Origin: a virus
Virus record (IMG/VR): IMGVR_UViG_3300034109_000205
Coordinates: 1 to 22,575 of that record
Reading direction: 5' to 3' (one strand)
Length of the DNA stretch: 22,575 nucleotides
A program made the position numbers and the translations under genes. Shown in pieces: positions 1 to 5,184 of this stretch (its first letter is position 1; every line of letters starts with the position of its first letter). Below the pieces are notes generated by a model. That model made no database searches and was not told the origin of the DNA. It worked only from the letters and a program-made list of their open reading frames with translations.

Positions 1-97
1 GCTGTCTCGGTATCGCGGCGCTGCCGATGATATCGACCTGCGGCCCGTTGAAGAAATCGTGATGCTATTGAGCGGGAGCGTGGCAGAGGCGGTCTAG
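1..97 (+). CDS. C-terminal end of an upstream gene (partial)
   Basis: An open frame enters from the left edge (codons from base 2) and ends at TAG 95-97. About 31 residues are visible: a charged stretch with DDIDLRPVEEIV, then a hydrophobic/acidic end (MLLSGSVAEAV). No family can be recognised from so little. It runs in the same direction as all later genes and its stop codon lies inside a perfect hairpin (82-105), which fits a real gene end. It is probably an early or regulatory phage gene, but that is only inferred from position. Confidence 0.5.
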   Translation, partial: LSRYRGAADDIDLRPVEEIVMLLSGSVAEAV

Positions 98-105
98 CCT
101 CTGCC
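82..105 (+). terminator. Hairpin over the stop codon, possible terminator
   Basis: GGCAGAGGC (82-90) and GCCTCTGCC (97-105) form a perfect 9-bp stem with a 6-base loop that holds most of the upstream gene's stop codon. No T-run follows, so a classical intrinsic terminator is not complete. It may stop transcription with a factor, protect the RNA 3' end, or be incidental. Confidence 0.4.
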
Positions 106-111
106 GGATAC

Positions 112-452
112 GGCGGTTGGGGCGCGGCAAGGCAAGGCACGGCAAGGCGAGGCAAGGCGGTTAAGGCGCGGTGAGTTCTGGCAGGGTCCGGTTGGGCGGG
201 GCGGTTAAGGTTAGGCAGGGCACGGCTTGGATGGGCACGGCGGTTTAGGCGGGGCTTGGACTGGCGGGGACGGGTGAGTCATGGCATGGCGGTCAAGGTA
301 TGGTCAGGCTGGGCGTGGCGGGGCGGTTGAGGTTTGGCGAGGTTTGGCGTGGCATGGCGGTCGTGGTAAGGCGTGGCATGGATCGGCGTGGCAGGGCGTG
401 GCCAGGCAAGGCGGTTAAGGTCTGGCTCGGCTTGGCGAGGCAAGGCGGTCGA
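112..452 (+). repeat. Phased array of GG-led 5-mers with GGCGGT 9-mers
   Basis: The 341 bases parse exactly into 52 five-base units and 9 nine-base units, with no insertion or deletion. Five-mers begin GG in 50 of 52 cases (exceptions at 175 and 278) and GGC in 35 of 52; typical units are GGCAA, GGCGT and GGCAT. Nine-mers start at 112, 156, 200, 239, 288, 322, 356, 410 and 444. All begin GGCGGT and most end TTAA, TTGA or TCAA-like. Between them lie 7, 7, 6, 8, 5, 5, 9 and 5 five-mers, so every 9-mer interval is 34, 39, 44, 49 or 54 bases. No single reading frame can carry the repeat, because a 5-base period rotates the frame, so it is not a gene. The + strand is GG-rich at fixed spacing and could fold into two-layer G-quadruplexes. 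It sits directly upstream of the annealing-protein gene; an origin, a protein-binding array or a recombination site are possible roles. Confidence 0.9.
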
Positions 453-478
453 CGCAAGCTGATGAATGGAATAGAAAA

Positions 479-511
479 GGCCGGGGGAGATACAAGACCT
501 CGACCCCGGCC
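479..511 (+). other. Stem-loop in the leader of the annealing-protein gene
   Basis: GGCCGGGG (479-486) pairs perfectly with CCCCGGCC (504-511) around a 17-base loop. It lies between the 5/9-base array and the ribosome binding site GGGGAGA (526-532) of the gene at 541. There is no following T-run. It could be an attenuator or an RNA-stability element for the recombination operon. I see no convincing promoter between 453 and 540. Confidence 0.45.
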
Positions 512-540
512 AACGATCACCTTATGGGGAGAAACACAAG

Positions 541-1374
541 ATGACCGACACCAAATCTAATGCACAACCGGCGGCGGGTCAAGGCATCGTCGCGGCGGTT
601 CAAGACGCGCGGCTTGACGCGCTTGCCAGGTTGCGGGTTCCGTTCCCGCCGCACCAGATTTCAAAGCTGCCCAAGCCGACGCCAAAGCAGACAGAAGCGC
701 TAAAGCAGAATATGTCCCTTGGCATCCGGTGCACGGAATGCGGCCAGTGGCATCACAAGGACGCGATCCATCTCGATTATGTCGGACACGCGGCGCTGAC
801 TGACAGGCTGCTTGATTGTGATCCCGGCTGGAATTGGGAGCCACTTGCTATGGGGCCGAACGGTGCGCCAGTCCTGGACGGCGACGGCGGCATGTGGATC
901 AGGCTTACGGTCTGCGGCGTCACCCGTTTGGGGTATGGACACGCTGACGGCAAGAGGGGCGGAAACGCCACAAAGGAAGTGATCGGTGACGCCCTCAGGA
1001 ATGCGGCCATGCGGTTCGGCGCCGCGCTCGATCTGTGGCACAAGGGGGACCTGCACGGCGACGATGAAGGAAGGGATGATGAAGGAAGTCCGGTAAAGAC
1101 AACCCCGGCAACGGCAATGTCGGGTGGGCTTCTACAGGCTTGGGAGGACAGCATCCTAGACAGCCTGCCGGAAAACCCTTCGCCGCGCGTCAAGGCAGAG
1201 GCATTCGCCAAGGCCATTTGCGAAGGTTTCGCAGGCAAAGGCGAGAAGGCGCTTGATACCGAATGGGATCGGCGGAAGAAGTATATCGACGCCTTCCAGA
1301 AGAATTACCCCGACCTCTACGGGCAGGTAGTCGAAGCCTATGAGCGGCGCAAGGCGGAGATGTTTTCGGCATGA
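541..1374 (+). CDS. Rad52/ERF-type single-strand annealing protein
   Basis: 277 residues. Phage annealing proteins coat single-stranded DNA and pair complementary strands during recombination-dependent replication and end repair. The core spans about residues 75-170: IHLDYVGHAALTDRLL, then a GGMWIRLTVCGVTRLGYG strand region, and GDALRNAAMRFGAALDLW, a pattern of Rad52/ERF-like phage recombinases. A C64-x2-C67-x3-H71-H72 cluster just before the core looks like a small metal-binding knuckle. Residues 1-60 are low in order and basic; residues after 172 are acidic, then helical, as expected for a separate C-terminal protein-interaction region. The start is set by GGGGAGA at 526-532, 8 bases upstream. 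It overlaps ninB by an ATGA junction, and nuclease genes follow, so it heads a recombination operon. The family assignment rests on motif memory; ERF versus Rad52 subtype is uncertain. Confidence 0.82.
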   Translation: MTDTKSNAQPAAGQGIVAAVQDARLDALARLRVPFPPHQISKLPKPTPKQTEALKQNMSLGIRCTECGQWHHKDAIHLDYVGHAALTDRLLDCDPGWNWEPLAMGPNGAPVLDGDGGMWIRLTVCGVTRLGYGHADGKRGGNATKEVIGDALRNAAMRFGAALDLWHKGDLHGDDEGRDDEGSPVKTTPATAMSGGLLQAWEDSILDSLPENPSPRVKAEAFAKAICEGFAGKGEKALDTEWDRRKKYIDAFQKNYPDLYGQVVEAYERRKAEMFSA

Positions 1375-1742
1375 TCCGGCTTGTCGGACAGCGGCAGCGC
1401 GACTTTGCGATTGAGGCAATCCGCAACGCCCCGGATGGGTATATCGTGACCATCCGGGAGCCGACCCGAAATGCCGACCAGAACGCAAAGCTATGGGCGA
1501 TGCTGACCGATGTGGCCGACGCCAAGCCGGGCGGGCGAGCTCATACGCCCGAGACATGGAAGGCGTTGTTTATGCATGCTCTAGGGCATCAGGCGCGCTT
1601 CCTGCAAGGGCTGGACGGCGAGGTGTTCCCGGTGGGCTTCAAGTCATCGGGGCTATCGGTGAGAGAAATGTCGGCGCTGATTGACTTCATAGGCGCATGG
1701 GGGACGGAACAGGGTGTGATGTGGAGGGAGAAATGGGACTGA
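1371..1742 (+). CDS. ninB: NinB-family recombination protein
   Basis: 123 residues, close to the usual length of the lambda NinB (Orf) family, which binds single-stranded DNA and SSB and helps load annealing proteins, replacing host RecFOR functions. Visible family signs are the N-terminal beta region ending in YIVTIREPTRNADQNAKLWAML, the middle WKALFMHALG helix, and the C-terminal SSGLSVREMSALIDFIGAWG segment. It starts within the stop codon of the annealing-protein gene (ATGA at 1371-1374), so the two are probably translationally coupled. Its end overlaps the HNH nuclease gene by 10 bases. The pairing of annealing protein, NinB and a Ref-like nuclease matches lambdoid-style recombination modules. 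Confidence 0.88.
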   Translation: MIRLVGQRQRDFAIEAIRNAPDGYIVTIREPTRNADQNAKLWAMLTDVADAKPGGRAHTPETWKALFMHALGHQARFLQGLDGEVFPVGFKSSGLSVREMSALIDFIGAWGTEQGVMWREKWD

Positions 1743-2059
1743 CAGGGCAGGGGCCGACTTTCAAGCCGCCGAAACGCATCAGGGATACCGGGCGGCTTGG
1801 GCGCTTGGCGTCAATGCGGTGCATCATCTGTGATCTATACGGGTTGCCGCAAAACTCGGCCACCCAGGTTCATCACTGCATTCATGAGCGGCACGGCACG
1901 ATGCGATCCGGCGATGATCTGACCATCCCGCTTTGCGAGGGGCATCATCTCGGGATGTTCGACAAAAGCAAGGTGGCGCTTCACCGAGAGCCTGACGAAT
2001 GGCGGCGGCTGTATGGTGACGATTACGAATTGATCGAGGCCGTAAATGACAGACTGTGA
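1733..2059 (+). CDS. Ref-like HNH endonuclease
   Basis: 108 residues from ATG 1733. An earlier in-frame start at 1697 exists, but the ribosome binding site GGAGGGAG (1723-1730) points to 1733. Likely metal and catalytic residues are C30-x2-C33 (MRCIICDLYG), H47-H48 (VHHCIHERHG), C68 and H71-H72 (PLCEGHH). This is the arrangement of P1 Ref and the related DUF968/NinG-type HNH nucleases, which cut DNA in recombination intermediates (Ref does so with RecA). The C-terminal WRRLYGDDYELI matches the tail seen in Ref-type proteins. It overlaps ninB by 10 bases and the next gene by 14, inside the recombination operon. Nuclease specificity cannot be read from the sequence. Confidence 0.78.
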   Translation: MGLTGQGPTFKPPKRIRDTGRLGRLASMRCIICDLYGLPQNSATQVHHCIHERHGTMRSGDDLTIPLCEGHHLGMFDKSKVALHREPDEWRRLYGDDYELIEAVNDRL

Positions 2060-2396
2060 CGCGCGGCAAGCCTATGAGCGCGCATATGGCCGGGCCTATG
2101 CGCTGCTATGCAAGAAAGAGGGCCACGTTCAATGGCTGCCGCCGGGGGTCAAAAACCGAGGCGAGCGCAAGGACGGAAACAATGCCGCGCGCAAGATCGA
2201 CATCATCATGCGCCCGGTGATCGACTACATCAGGGACAATCCGGGGGTGTCATCAAAGGACCTGCGCGCGCATTTTCGGTTCGGTCAAAGCGATTGGCGT
2301 TATATCAGGCACACGGGGGCGTATCGTTACAACCTGATCGTGGTGCCAGGAAATCGCGCTATCGGCGGCAAGTTCTATCTGCCGGAGGGCATGTAA
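2046..2396 (+). CDS. Hypothetical protein with a helix-turn-helix-like segment
   Basis: 116 residues. The N-terminus is basic and Tyr-rich (AYERAYGRAYALL). The middle reads PVIDYIRDNPGVSSKDLRAH then a WRYIRHTG segment, which looks like a winged-helix fold (helix, turn, recognition helix), and a short beta-rich end (RYNLIVVPG, GGKFYLPEG) could be the wing. The gene overlaps the HNH nuclease by 14 bases and has GAGG about 6 bases before its ATG. It may be a DNA-binding partner of the recombination genes or a small regulator. I do not recognise a named family. Confidence 0.65.
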   Translation: MTDCDARQAYERAYGRAYALLCKKEGHVQWLPPGVKNRGERKDGNNAARKIDIIMRPVIDYIRDNPGVSSKDLRAHFRFGQSDWRYIRHTGAYRYNLIVVPGNRAIGGKFYLPEGM

Positions 2397-2539
2397 TGCG
2401 GCTGCGTTCGATCCGGTGGCTGATCGAGGATGTGTCTGCGATGCGCGAATGCGCAGTTTGGCTAAGAGACAACGGCTATCGCGCGGTTCCGACATGGGGG
2501 CGGCGCGGATCGGTATGGGTGATTGCCGGGCGCCGGTGA
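2396..2539 (+). CDS. Small basic hypothetical protein, 47 residues
   Basis: ATG 2396 overlaps the preceding TAA by one base (TAATG), and the frame ends at TGA 2539. The product begins MRLRSIRWLIEDVSAMREC and ends with a basic VWVIAGRR tail. It has two Trp in the first half, Arg throughout, and a predicted helix-strand layout (NGYRAVPTW then GSVWVI). The tight junction supports translation by re-initiation. No family is recognised. It is the last gene of the recombination operon before a hairpin and a new promoter. Confidence 0.5.
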   Translation: MRLRSIRWLIEDVSAMRECAVWLRDNGYRAVPTWGRRGSVWVIAGRR

Positions 2540-2548
2540 TGGTCTGCT

Positions 2549-2570
2549 CCGCCTCAATCTGTCGGGGCGG
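2549..2570 (+). terminator. Weak hairpin after the recombination operon
   Basis: CCGCCTC (2549-2555) can pair with GGGGCGG (2564-2570), 7 bp including one G-U pair, around an 8-base loop. No T-run follows. It lies in the only gap between the recombination genes and the next promoter, so it is a candidate weak terminator. Confidence 0.25.
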
Positions 2571-2629
2571 TCCTCGGAAAACTCGCTTCAACTCGCGGGG
2601 CAGACTTTCAACGGCGCCAGCATAGGGGG

Positions 2630-2680
2630 TTGACAAGGCCGCAGGCAAGGCATAGGGTGACCTTACCAGTAAGGGAGAGA
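2630..2680 (+). promoter_or_regulatory. Promoter cassette 1 (TTGACA / TAGGGT) with ribosome binding site
   Basis: A perfect TTGACA (2630-2635) is followed after 17 bases by TAGGGT (2653-2658), then by the purine-rich AAGGGAGAGA (2671-2680) just upstream of ATG 2684. The same arrangement recurs at 4312, 4824 and 5135. The -35 is consensus for a sigma70-type factor; the -10 is poor in A/T, so either a host alphaproteobacterial sigma factor or an activator may be involved. Confidence 0.7.
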
Positions 2681-2683
2681 CCG

Positions 2684-3046
2684 ATGACCGACACCATGAA
2701 ACAGATGGCCTTGCAGACGATGCATCGACTTCGTTCTGCGGCGGATGAAATGATGCTGGCCTACCACACCAGCGGCCACATCGCGGAAATCCACTACGCC
2801 TATGCGCTGAATGATCTGCGCCGGGTGGTGGAAATCCTTGGCGACAGCTTAGGCGCCGCCCAGGAGGCGGCCGCAGACAGCCACGAGCGCGCCGCCCGCG
2901 CCCGCTTGATCGCAGCGGCGCCGGAGATGTTGGCGGCGCTGGAAGCCGCAGAAAGGACCCTTTTGGGGTTCGAGGGCAAGTGGTGTGCCGACGCACTGGT
3001 CAAAGTCCAAGCCGCAATCGCCAAGGCAAAGGGGGACGCGGAGTGA
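2684..3046 (+). CDS. Hypothetical phage protein with ARLIAAAPEMLAALEAA motif
   Basis: 120 residues from ATG 2684. An upstream in-frame start at 2630 falls on the promoter itself, so it is rejected; AAGGGAGAGA precedes 2684. The protein is all-helical and Ala-rich. The segment ARLIAAAPEMLAALEAAE is a motif I know from many small phage and prophage proteins of unknown function, usually near the C-terminus as here. The gene starts with ATGACCGACACC, the same 12 bases as the annealing-protein gene at 541. It leads an operon of seven short overlapping genes (2684-4307). Confidence 0.75.
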   Translation: MTDTMKQMALQTMHRLRSAADEMMLAYHTSGHIAEIHYAYALNDLRRVVEILGDSLGAAQEAAADSHERAARARLIAAAPEMLAALEAAERTLLGFEGKWCADALVKVQAAIAKAKGDAE

Positions 3047-3489
3047 TCGACGAATACCGGATCACGACAAATCTTCCCGGCTTGCGAGAAATACGGGAGG
3101 AGATTTACGGAAAAGAACGGCCAAAGGATCGCGATTATGAGATCAGGGAAGAAATCACCGGCTTGCGCGCGCAGTTGGAGGAGGAGCGCGAAAAAGGCGG
3201 GATAAGTATCGAGGAACAATTGGCCGGTTACTTTGTGGCCTTAAAGTGGCGCGAGCGGGAAGCTCGCCGGGCTAAGACGCGGCTGAGCAGGGTTGTGGAA
3301 ATATACGACGCTGCCCGCGCTGCCGGGAATTACGCCATGTCGGATCAAATCCGCGCGGCGCTGGACGTAGGGCCGGGGATGGACTGGCTGAAAGAGGCAT
3401 CCCGTTACAGGGAAAGGTTCGACGTTTCGAGCGGGGGCGGAAGTGTCAATTTTGTGGCGAACGTCAAGGCGAGGGGAGGGGCAGAATGA
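3043..3489 (+). CDS. Charged coiled-coil hypothetical protein
   Basis: 148 residues if started at GTG 3043, which overlaps the preceding TGA (GTGA) and has GGGGG about 10 bases upstream; a start at 2980 would lie deep inside the neighbouring gene. Residues about 12-75 are rich in Glu, Arg and Lys in heptad-like spacing (REIREEIYGKERPK, LRAQLEEEREK), so a coiled coil is likely. A later segment, YDAARAAGNYAMSDQIRAAL, resembles the helical hairpin near the C-terminus of cysteinyl-tRNA synthetases; this may be just a common helical pair. The C-terminus is Gly/Ser-rich. Function unknown. Confidence 0.65.
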   Translation: MIDEYRITTNLPGLREIREEIYGKERPKDRDYEIREEITGLRAQLEEEREKGGISIEEQLAGYFVALKWREREARRAKTRLSRVVEIYDAARAAGNYAMSDQIRAALDVGPGMDWLKEASRYRERFDVSSGGGSVNFVANVKARGGAE

Positions 3490-3791
3490 CAACAAGCAAC
3501 ATACCAATCTTGTATCAAAATGTTATGTATGGGCTGAGAACCGATCTCGGGCGGGACGCGTTTCTTTGGGCGGCGGAGCGCACTCAGAATGACAGATGGC
3601 TTTATAAAGCCGAAGATTTTGCCCATGAGGTGGAATATCTGGTCAGAACATTAGCGCCCATGCTTGACATTGCGGCAACACAAGCCGGGCAAGAAAAGCA
3701 TGACCCCGACTTGATGCGGTTTATTCTCACGCGCCATGCAAACTGGCGGTTCGGCGGCAATGTATCCCCATCATACGCAGGTGCAGCATGA
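3486..3791 (+). CDS. Hypothetical protein, 101 residues
   Basis: Starts at the ATGA overlap (3486-3489) with GAGGGG shortly upstream. The product is mixed helical with Trp at FLWAAE, DRWLYK and ANWRFGG, a central hydrophobic helix (EVEYLVRTLAPMLDIAAT) and a Gly/Ser-rich end. No signal peptide, metal site or known motif is visible. It lies mid-operon among small accessory genes. Function unknown. Confidence 0.65.
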   Translation: MTTSNIPILYQNVMYGLRTDLGRDAFLWAAERTQNDRWLYKAEDFAHEVEYLVRTLAPMLDIAATQAGQEKHDPDLMRFILTRHANWRFGGNVSPSYAGAA

Positions 3792-3931
3792 CCAAACGCC
3801 ACAATCTTCCCCGTTTCGCAAACCTTCGCGATGGTGGGAACATGCCGCAGCGGGGGAACATAAGGGCTGGCCTCGCGCTATTCGTCGCCTTCGCGGGGAT
3901 TGTGTTCCTGGGCGTAGGATTGGGTGTGTAA
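3788..3931 (+). CDS. Small membrane peptide, 47 residues
   Basis: Starts at an ATGA overlap (3788-3791) and stops at TAA 3931. The first half is basic (MTKRHNLPRFANLRDGG, then an Arg) and the second half is one hydrophobic segment, LALFVAFAGIVFLGVGLGV, ending at the stop. This is the layout of a single-pass inner membrane peptide with a positive cytoplasmic N-terminus. The coupled junctions on both sides support its being translated. Small membrane peptides in phage early regions often affect superinfection or host physiology, but no specific role can be assigned. Confidence 0.6.
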   Translation: MTKRHNLPRFANLRDGGNMPQRGNIRAGLALFVAFAGIVFLGVGLGV

Positions 3932-3964
3932 ATGGCGTTTGATGACACGCGGGGGAAGGGATGA
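3932..3964 (+). CDS. Possible 10-residue leader peptide
   Basis: ATG 3932 directly follows the TAA of the membrane peptide (TAAATG), and the frame reads MAFDDTRGKG before TGA 3962-3964. Its last codons contain GGGGGAAGGG, which is the ribosome binding site for the next gene, whose ATG (3961) overlaps this stop (ATGA). It could couple translation between the two neighbours, or be incidental. Confidence 0.3.
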   Translation: MAFDDTRGKG

Positions 3965-4086
3965 ATATTGTCCGCGTTCCGGGCTGGAGCTTAAGCATCA
4001 CAGAAGCCCGCTACTACGGCTATCGCGCGTGCCTGCATATCGGTCCGTGGTTGATGTTCTTCGGGCGAGCGGATGTGCGAGAATGA
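3961..4086 (+). CDS. Small hypothetical protein, 41 residues
   Basis: ATG 3961 is preceded by a strong GGGGGAAGGG and followed by a frame to TGA 4086. The product, starting MNIVRVPGWSLSITEARYYG, is rich in aromatic residues (2 Trp, 2 Phe, 3 Tyr) and contains a mid hydrophobic run (HIGPWLMFFGRA). It is too short for a recognised domain and may be a small beta-hairpin or membrane-associated peptide. The end overlaps the next start by four bases. Confidence 0.5.
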   Translation: MNIVRVPGWSLSITEARYYGYRACLHIGPWLMFFGRADVRE

Positions 4087-4307
4087 CGCGCGCCGATCTA
4101 TTCCAGCTTCCGCCACATGAGCGCATGACGCCTGGGGAGTGCTTGGAATACTGCGCCCGAAACGCCGGGGACCTCAAAGAGGTGATCGTTATAGCGTTCG
4201 ACCATGACGACGAGCTAGTGATCCGGTCGTCAGGCATGACCCGGCGCGATGCGCTGTGGCTTCTCATGGCCGGGGTGGACCATGCGAAGACGCCAGAATG
4301 CGATTAG
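4083..4307 (+). CDS. Small phage protein of the VIVIAFD...ASS/RSS type
   Basis: 74 residues from ATG 4083 (ATGA overlap with the previous gene). A longer in-frame reading back to 3924 would overlap two small genes completely and is not preferred. The core EVIVIAFDHDDELVIRSS followed by a RRDALWLLMAG helix resembles a small phage family with a strand-strand-helix layout (VIVIGxDxDGELYxASS, then a xxxLWLLExA helix). Proteins of that type are common among small accessory genes of alphaproteobacterial phages and have no known function. It closes the operon that starts at 2684. Confidence 0.65.
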   Translation: MTRADLFQLPPHERMTPGECLEYCARNAGDLKEVIVIAFDHDDELVIRSSGMTRRDALWLLMAGVDHAKTPECD

Positions 4308-4311
4308 GGGG

Positions 4312-4362
4312 TTGACAGCCCGCCCGCGTGGTGTATGGTCACCTCATAGACAGAGGGAGAGA
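4312..4362 (+). promoter_or_regulatory. Promoter cassette 2 (TTGACA / TATGGT) with ribosome binding site
   Basis: TTGACA (4312-4317), 16 bases, then TATGGT (4334-4339), followed by AGAGGGAGAGACGAC ending just before ATG 4367. The leader is nearly identical to that of cassette 3 from GAGGGAGAGACGAC onward. It starts 5 bases after the preceding gene's stop codon, so the cassette fills the whole gap. Confidence 0.75.
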
Positions 4363-4366
4363 CGAC

Positions 4367-4663
4367 ATGAGAAAGATTACCATTCAACAAATCGAGCACC
4401 ACCGCAACGGGGTTGCAGGAGAGCCTTTCGATGTCGTGAAGTTCAAGGAAGGGCGACGGAAAATGCTTGGCGTCGTCTTCGACGATGAAAGATATGTTGC
4501 GGTCTTTGATCGCGACTTGCTCGCGCAAGACGTGATCACCTTCGGCGTCAATTCATGGCGCGGCGACGATTATGAGTCTGAATTGCGCAAAGCGATTGAG
4601 TCGCACTGGATCAAGTTGGCGCGGGAAAGGGCAGAAACAAAATTCCCGGGAGGGAAAGCATGA
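4367..4663 (+). CDS. Hypothetical protein, 98 residues
   Basis: ATG 4367 is chosen because GAGGGAGAG lies 7 bases upstream; an in-frame ATG at 4328 overlaps the promoter -10 and is rejected. The product opens with MRKITIQQIEHHRNGVAG, has a beta-rich core (FDVVKF, LGVVFDDERYVAVFD, DVITFGV) and ends in a basic helix (ESELRKAIESHWIKLARERAE). It is probably a compact alpha/beta protein, and no family is recognised. It is first in a two-gene unit of its own promoter. Confidence 0.7.
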   Translation: MRKITIQQIEHHRNGVAGEPFDVVKFKEGRRKMLGVVFDDERYVAVFDRDLLAQDVITFGVNSWRGDDYESELRKAIESHWIKLARERAETKFPGGKA

Positions 4664-4809
4664 AACTCAACGATTTCATCATCGGCCTATTCGCGCCGAC
4701 AAGATACTTGCACATAGAGCCTCTCGACGCTGAGGCTATGCGCGCAGTCAGGCACGGTATCAGCGCACAGTGGCGGCCGCAGCACCAGGGCGAGGAACCG
4801 CCTTTCTAG
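4660..4809 (+). CDS. Small hypothetical protein, 49 residues
   Basis: ATG 4660 overlaps the upstream stop (ATGA) and has GGGAGGGAAAG just before it, a strong ribosome binding site. The product starts MKLNDFIIGLFAPTRYLHIE, an amphipathic N-terminal segment, and ends with a hydrophilic QHQGEEPPF tail. One short hydrophobic stretch (FIIGLF) could associate with the membrane, but no full span is present. Function unknown. Confidence 0.5.
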   Translation: MKLNDFIIGLFAPTRYLHIEPLDAEAMRAVRHGISAQWRPQHQGEEPPF

Positions 4810-4823
4810 TCGTGAAATACTAG

Positions 4824-4876
4824 TTGACAGGCATGGCGCATGGTTTATGGTGGGGGCATCAACTGAGGGAGAGACG
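4824..4876 (+). promoter_or_regulatory. Promoter cassette 3 (TTGACA / TATGGT)
   Basis: TTGACA (4824-4829), 16 bases, TATGGT (4846-4851), then a short leader with GAGGGAGAG before ATG 4880. The spacer (GGCATGGCGCATGGTT) differs from that of cassette 4 at only two of 16 positions, and the downstream GGCATCAAC is identical, so copies 3 and 4 are clearly related by duplication. Confidence 0.8.
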
Positions 4877-4879
4877 ACC

Positions 4880-5095
4880 ATGACCGACCATCGCATCCTT
4901 CACCTTGCCGCGACAAGGTTAGACGCCGAATTTCAGGCCGCGCTTGTGGCGGTTTATGGCAAGGCGCGCGCAGGGGACGCACGCTACTATCATGAGGCAG
5001 ATCACGACGACGCCGAAGTGATCCGCCTGTCGGTTGCCTACAGAAAGGCTATAGATGCATGGCAGCGCGCCTATGTTGAGGCCGGTAGGCCCTGA
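4880..5095 (+). CDS. Hypothetical protein, 71 residues
   Basis: ATG 4880 follows GAGGGAGAGACGACC; an in-frame ATG at 4847 lies on the promoter and is rejected. The product starts MTDHRILHLAATRLDAEFQA and is mostly helical, with an acidic/His-rich middle (YYHEADHDDAEV) and a C-terminal helix (YRKAIDAWQRAYVEAG). The DHDDAE cluster might bind a metal, but this is only a composition remark. It is the sole gene of its transcription unit and is unknown. Confidence 0.65.
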   Translation: MTDHRILHLAATRLDAEFQAALVAVYGKARAGDARYYHEADHDDAEVIRLSVAYRKAIDAWQRAYVEAGRP

Positions 5096-5134
5096 CGCAT
5101 CTGTGCGGGCCGGTCTAATGATGCAAAATACCAG

Positions 5135-5184
5135 TTGACAGGCATGCCGCATGGTGTATGGTGGAGGCATCAACAAGGGGAGAA
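5135..5184 (+). promoter_or_regulatory. Promoter cassette 4 (TTGACA / TATGGT)
   Basis: TTGACA (5135-5140), 16 bases, TATGGT (5157-5162), then GGCATCAAC and AAGGGGAGAAAC before ATG 5189. Similarity to cassette 3 extends upstream of the -35 (AAATAC and AGTTGACAGGCATG) as well as through the leader. The ribosome binding site GGGGAGAAAC matches that of the annealing-protein gene. Confidence 0.8.

Noticed and set aside
112-452. CRISPR array
   Set aside because: The repeats are 5 and 9 bases, with no 25-40 base repeats and no unique spacers; no cas gene is visible.
293-520. Open frame of 75 codons on the - strand over the array
   Set aside because: Same reason: composition-driven, rich in Pro/Arg/Leu with no domain and no ribosome binding site of note.
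300-560. Open frame of 86 codons across the array, on the + strand
   Set aside because: It comes from the low stop content of the GG-rich array, has repetitive composition, and overlaps the start of the annealing-protein gene. The 5-base period means no frame can be conserved.
2253-2996. Long - strand frame of 247 codons
   Set aside because: It is antisense to several well supported + strand genes and covers a promoter and gap; its composition (Arg/Pro/Ser-rich) is typical of antisense frames in GC-rich DNA.
4328-4366. Longer start for the 4367 gene at ATG 4328 (likewise 2630, 4847 and 5135 for their genes)
   Set aside because: These codons coincide with the promoter boxes of the repeated cassettes and lie upstream of the purine-rich ribosome binding sites.
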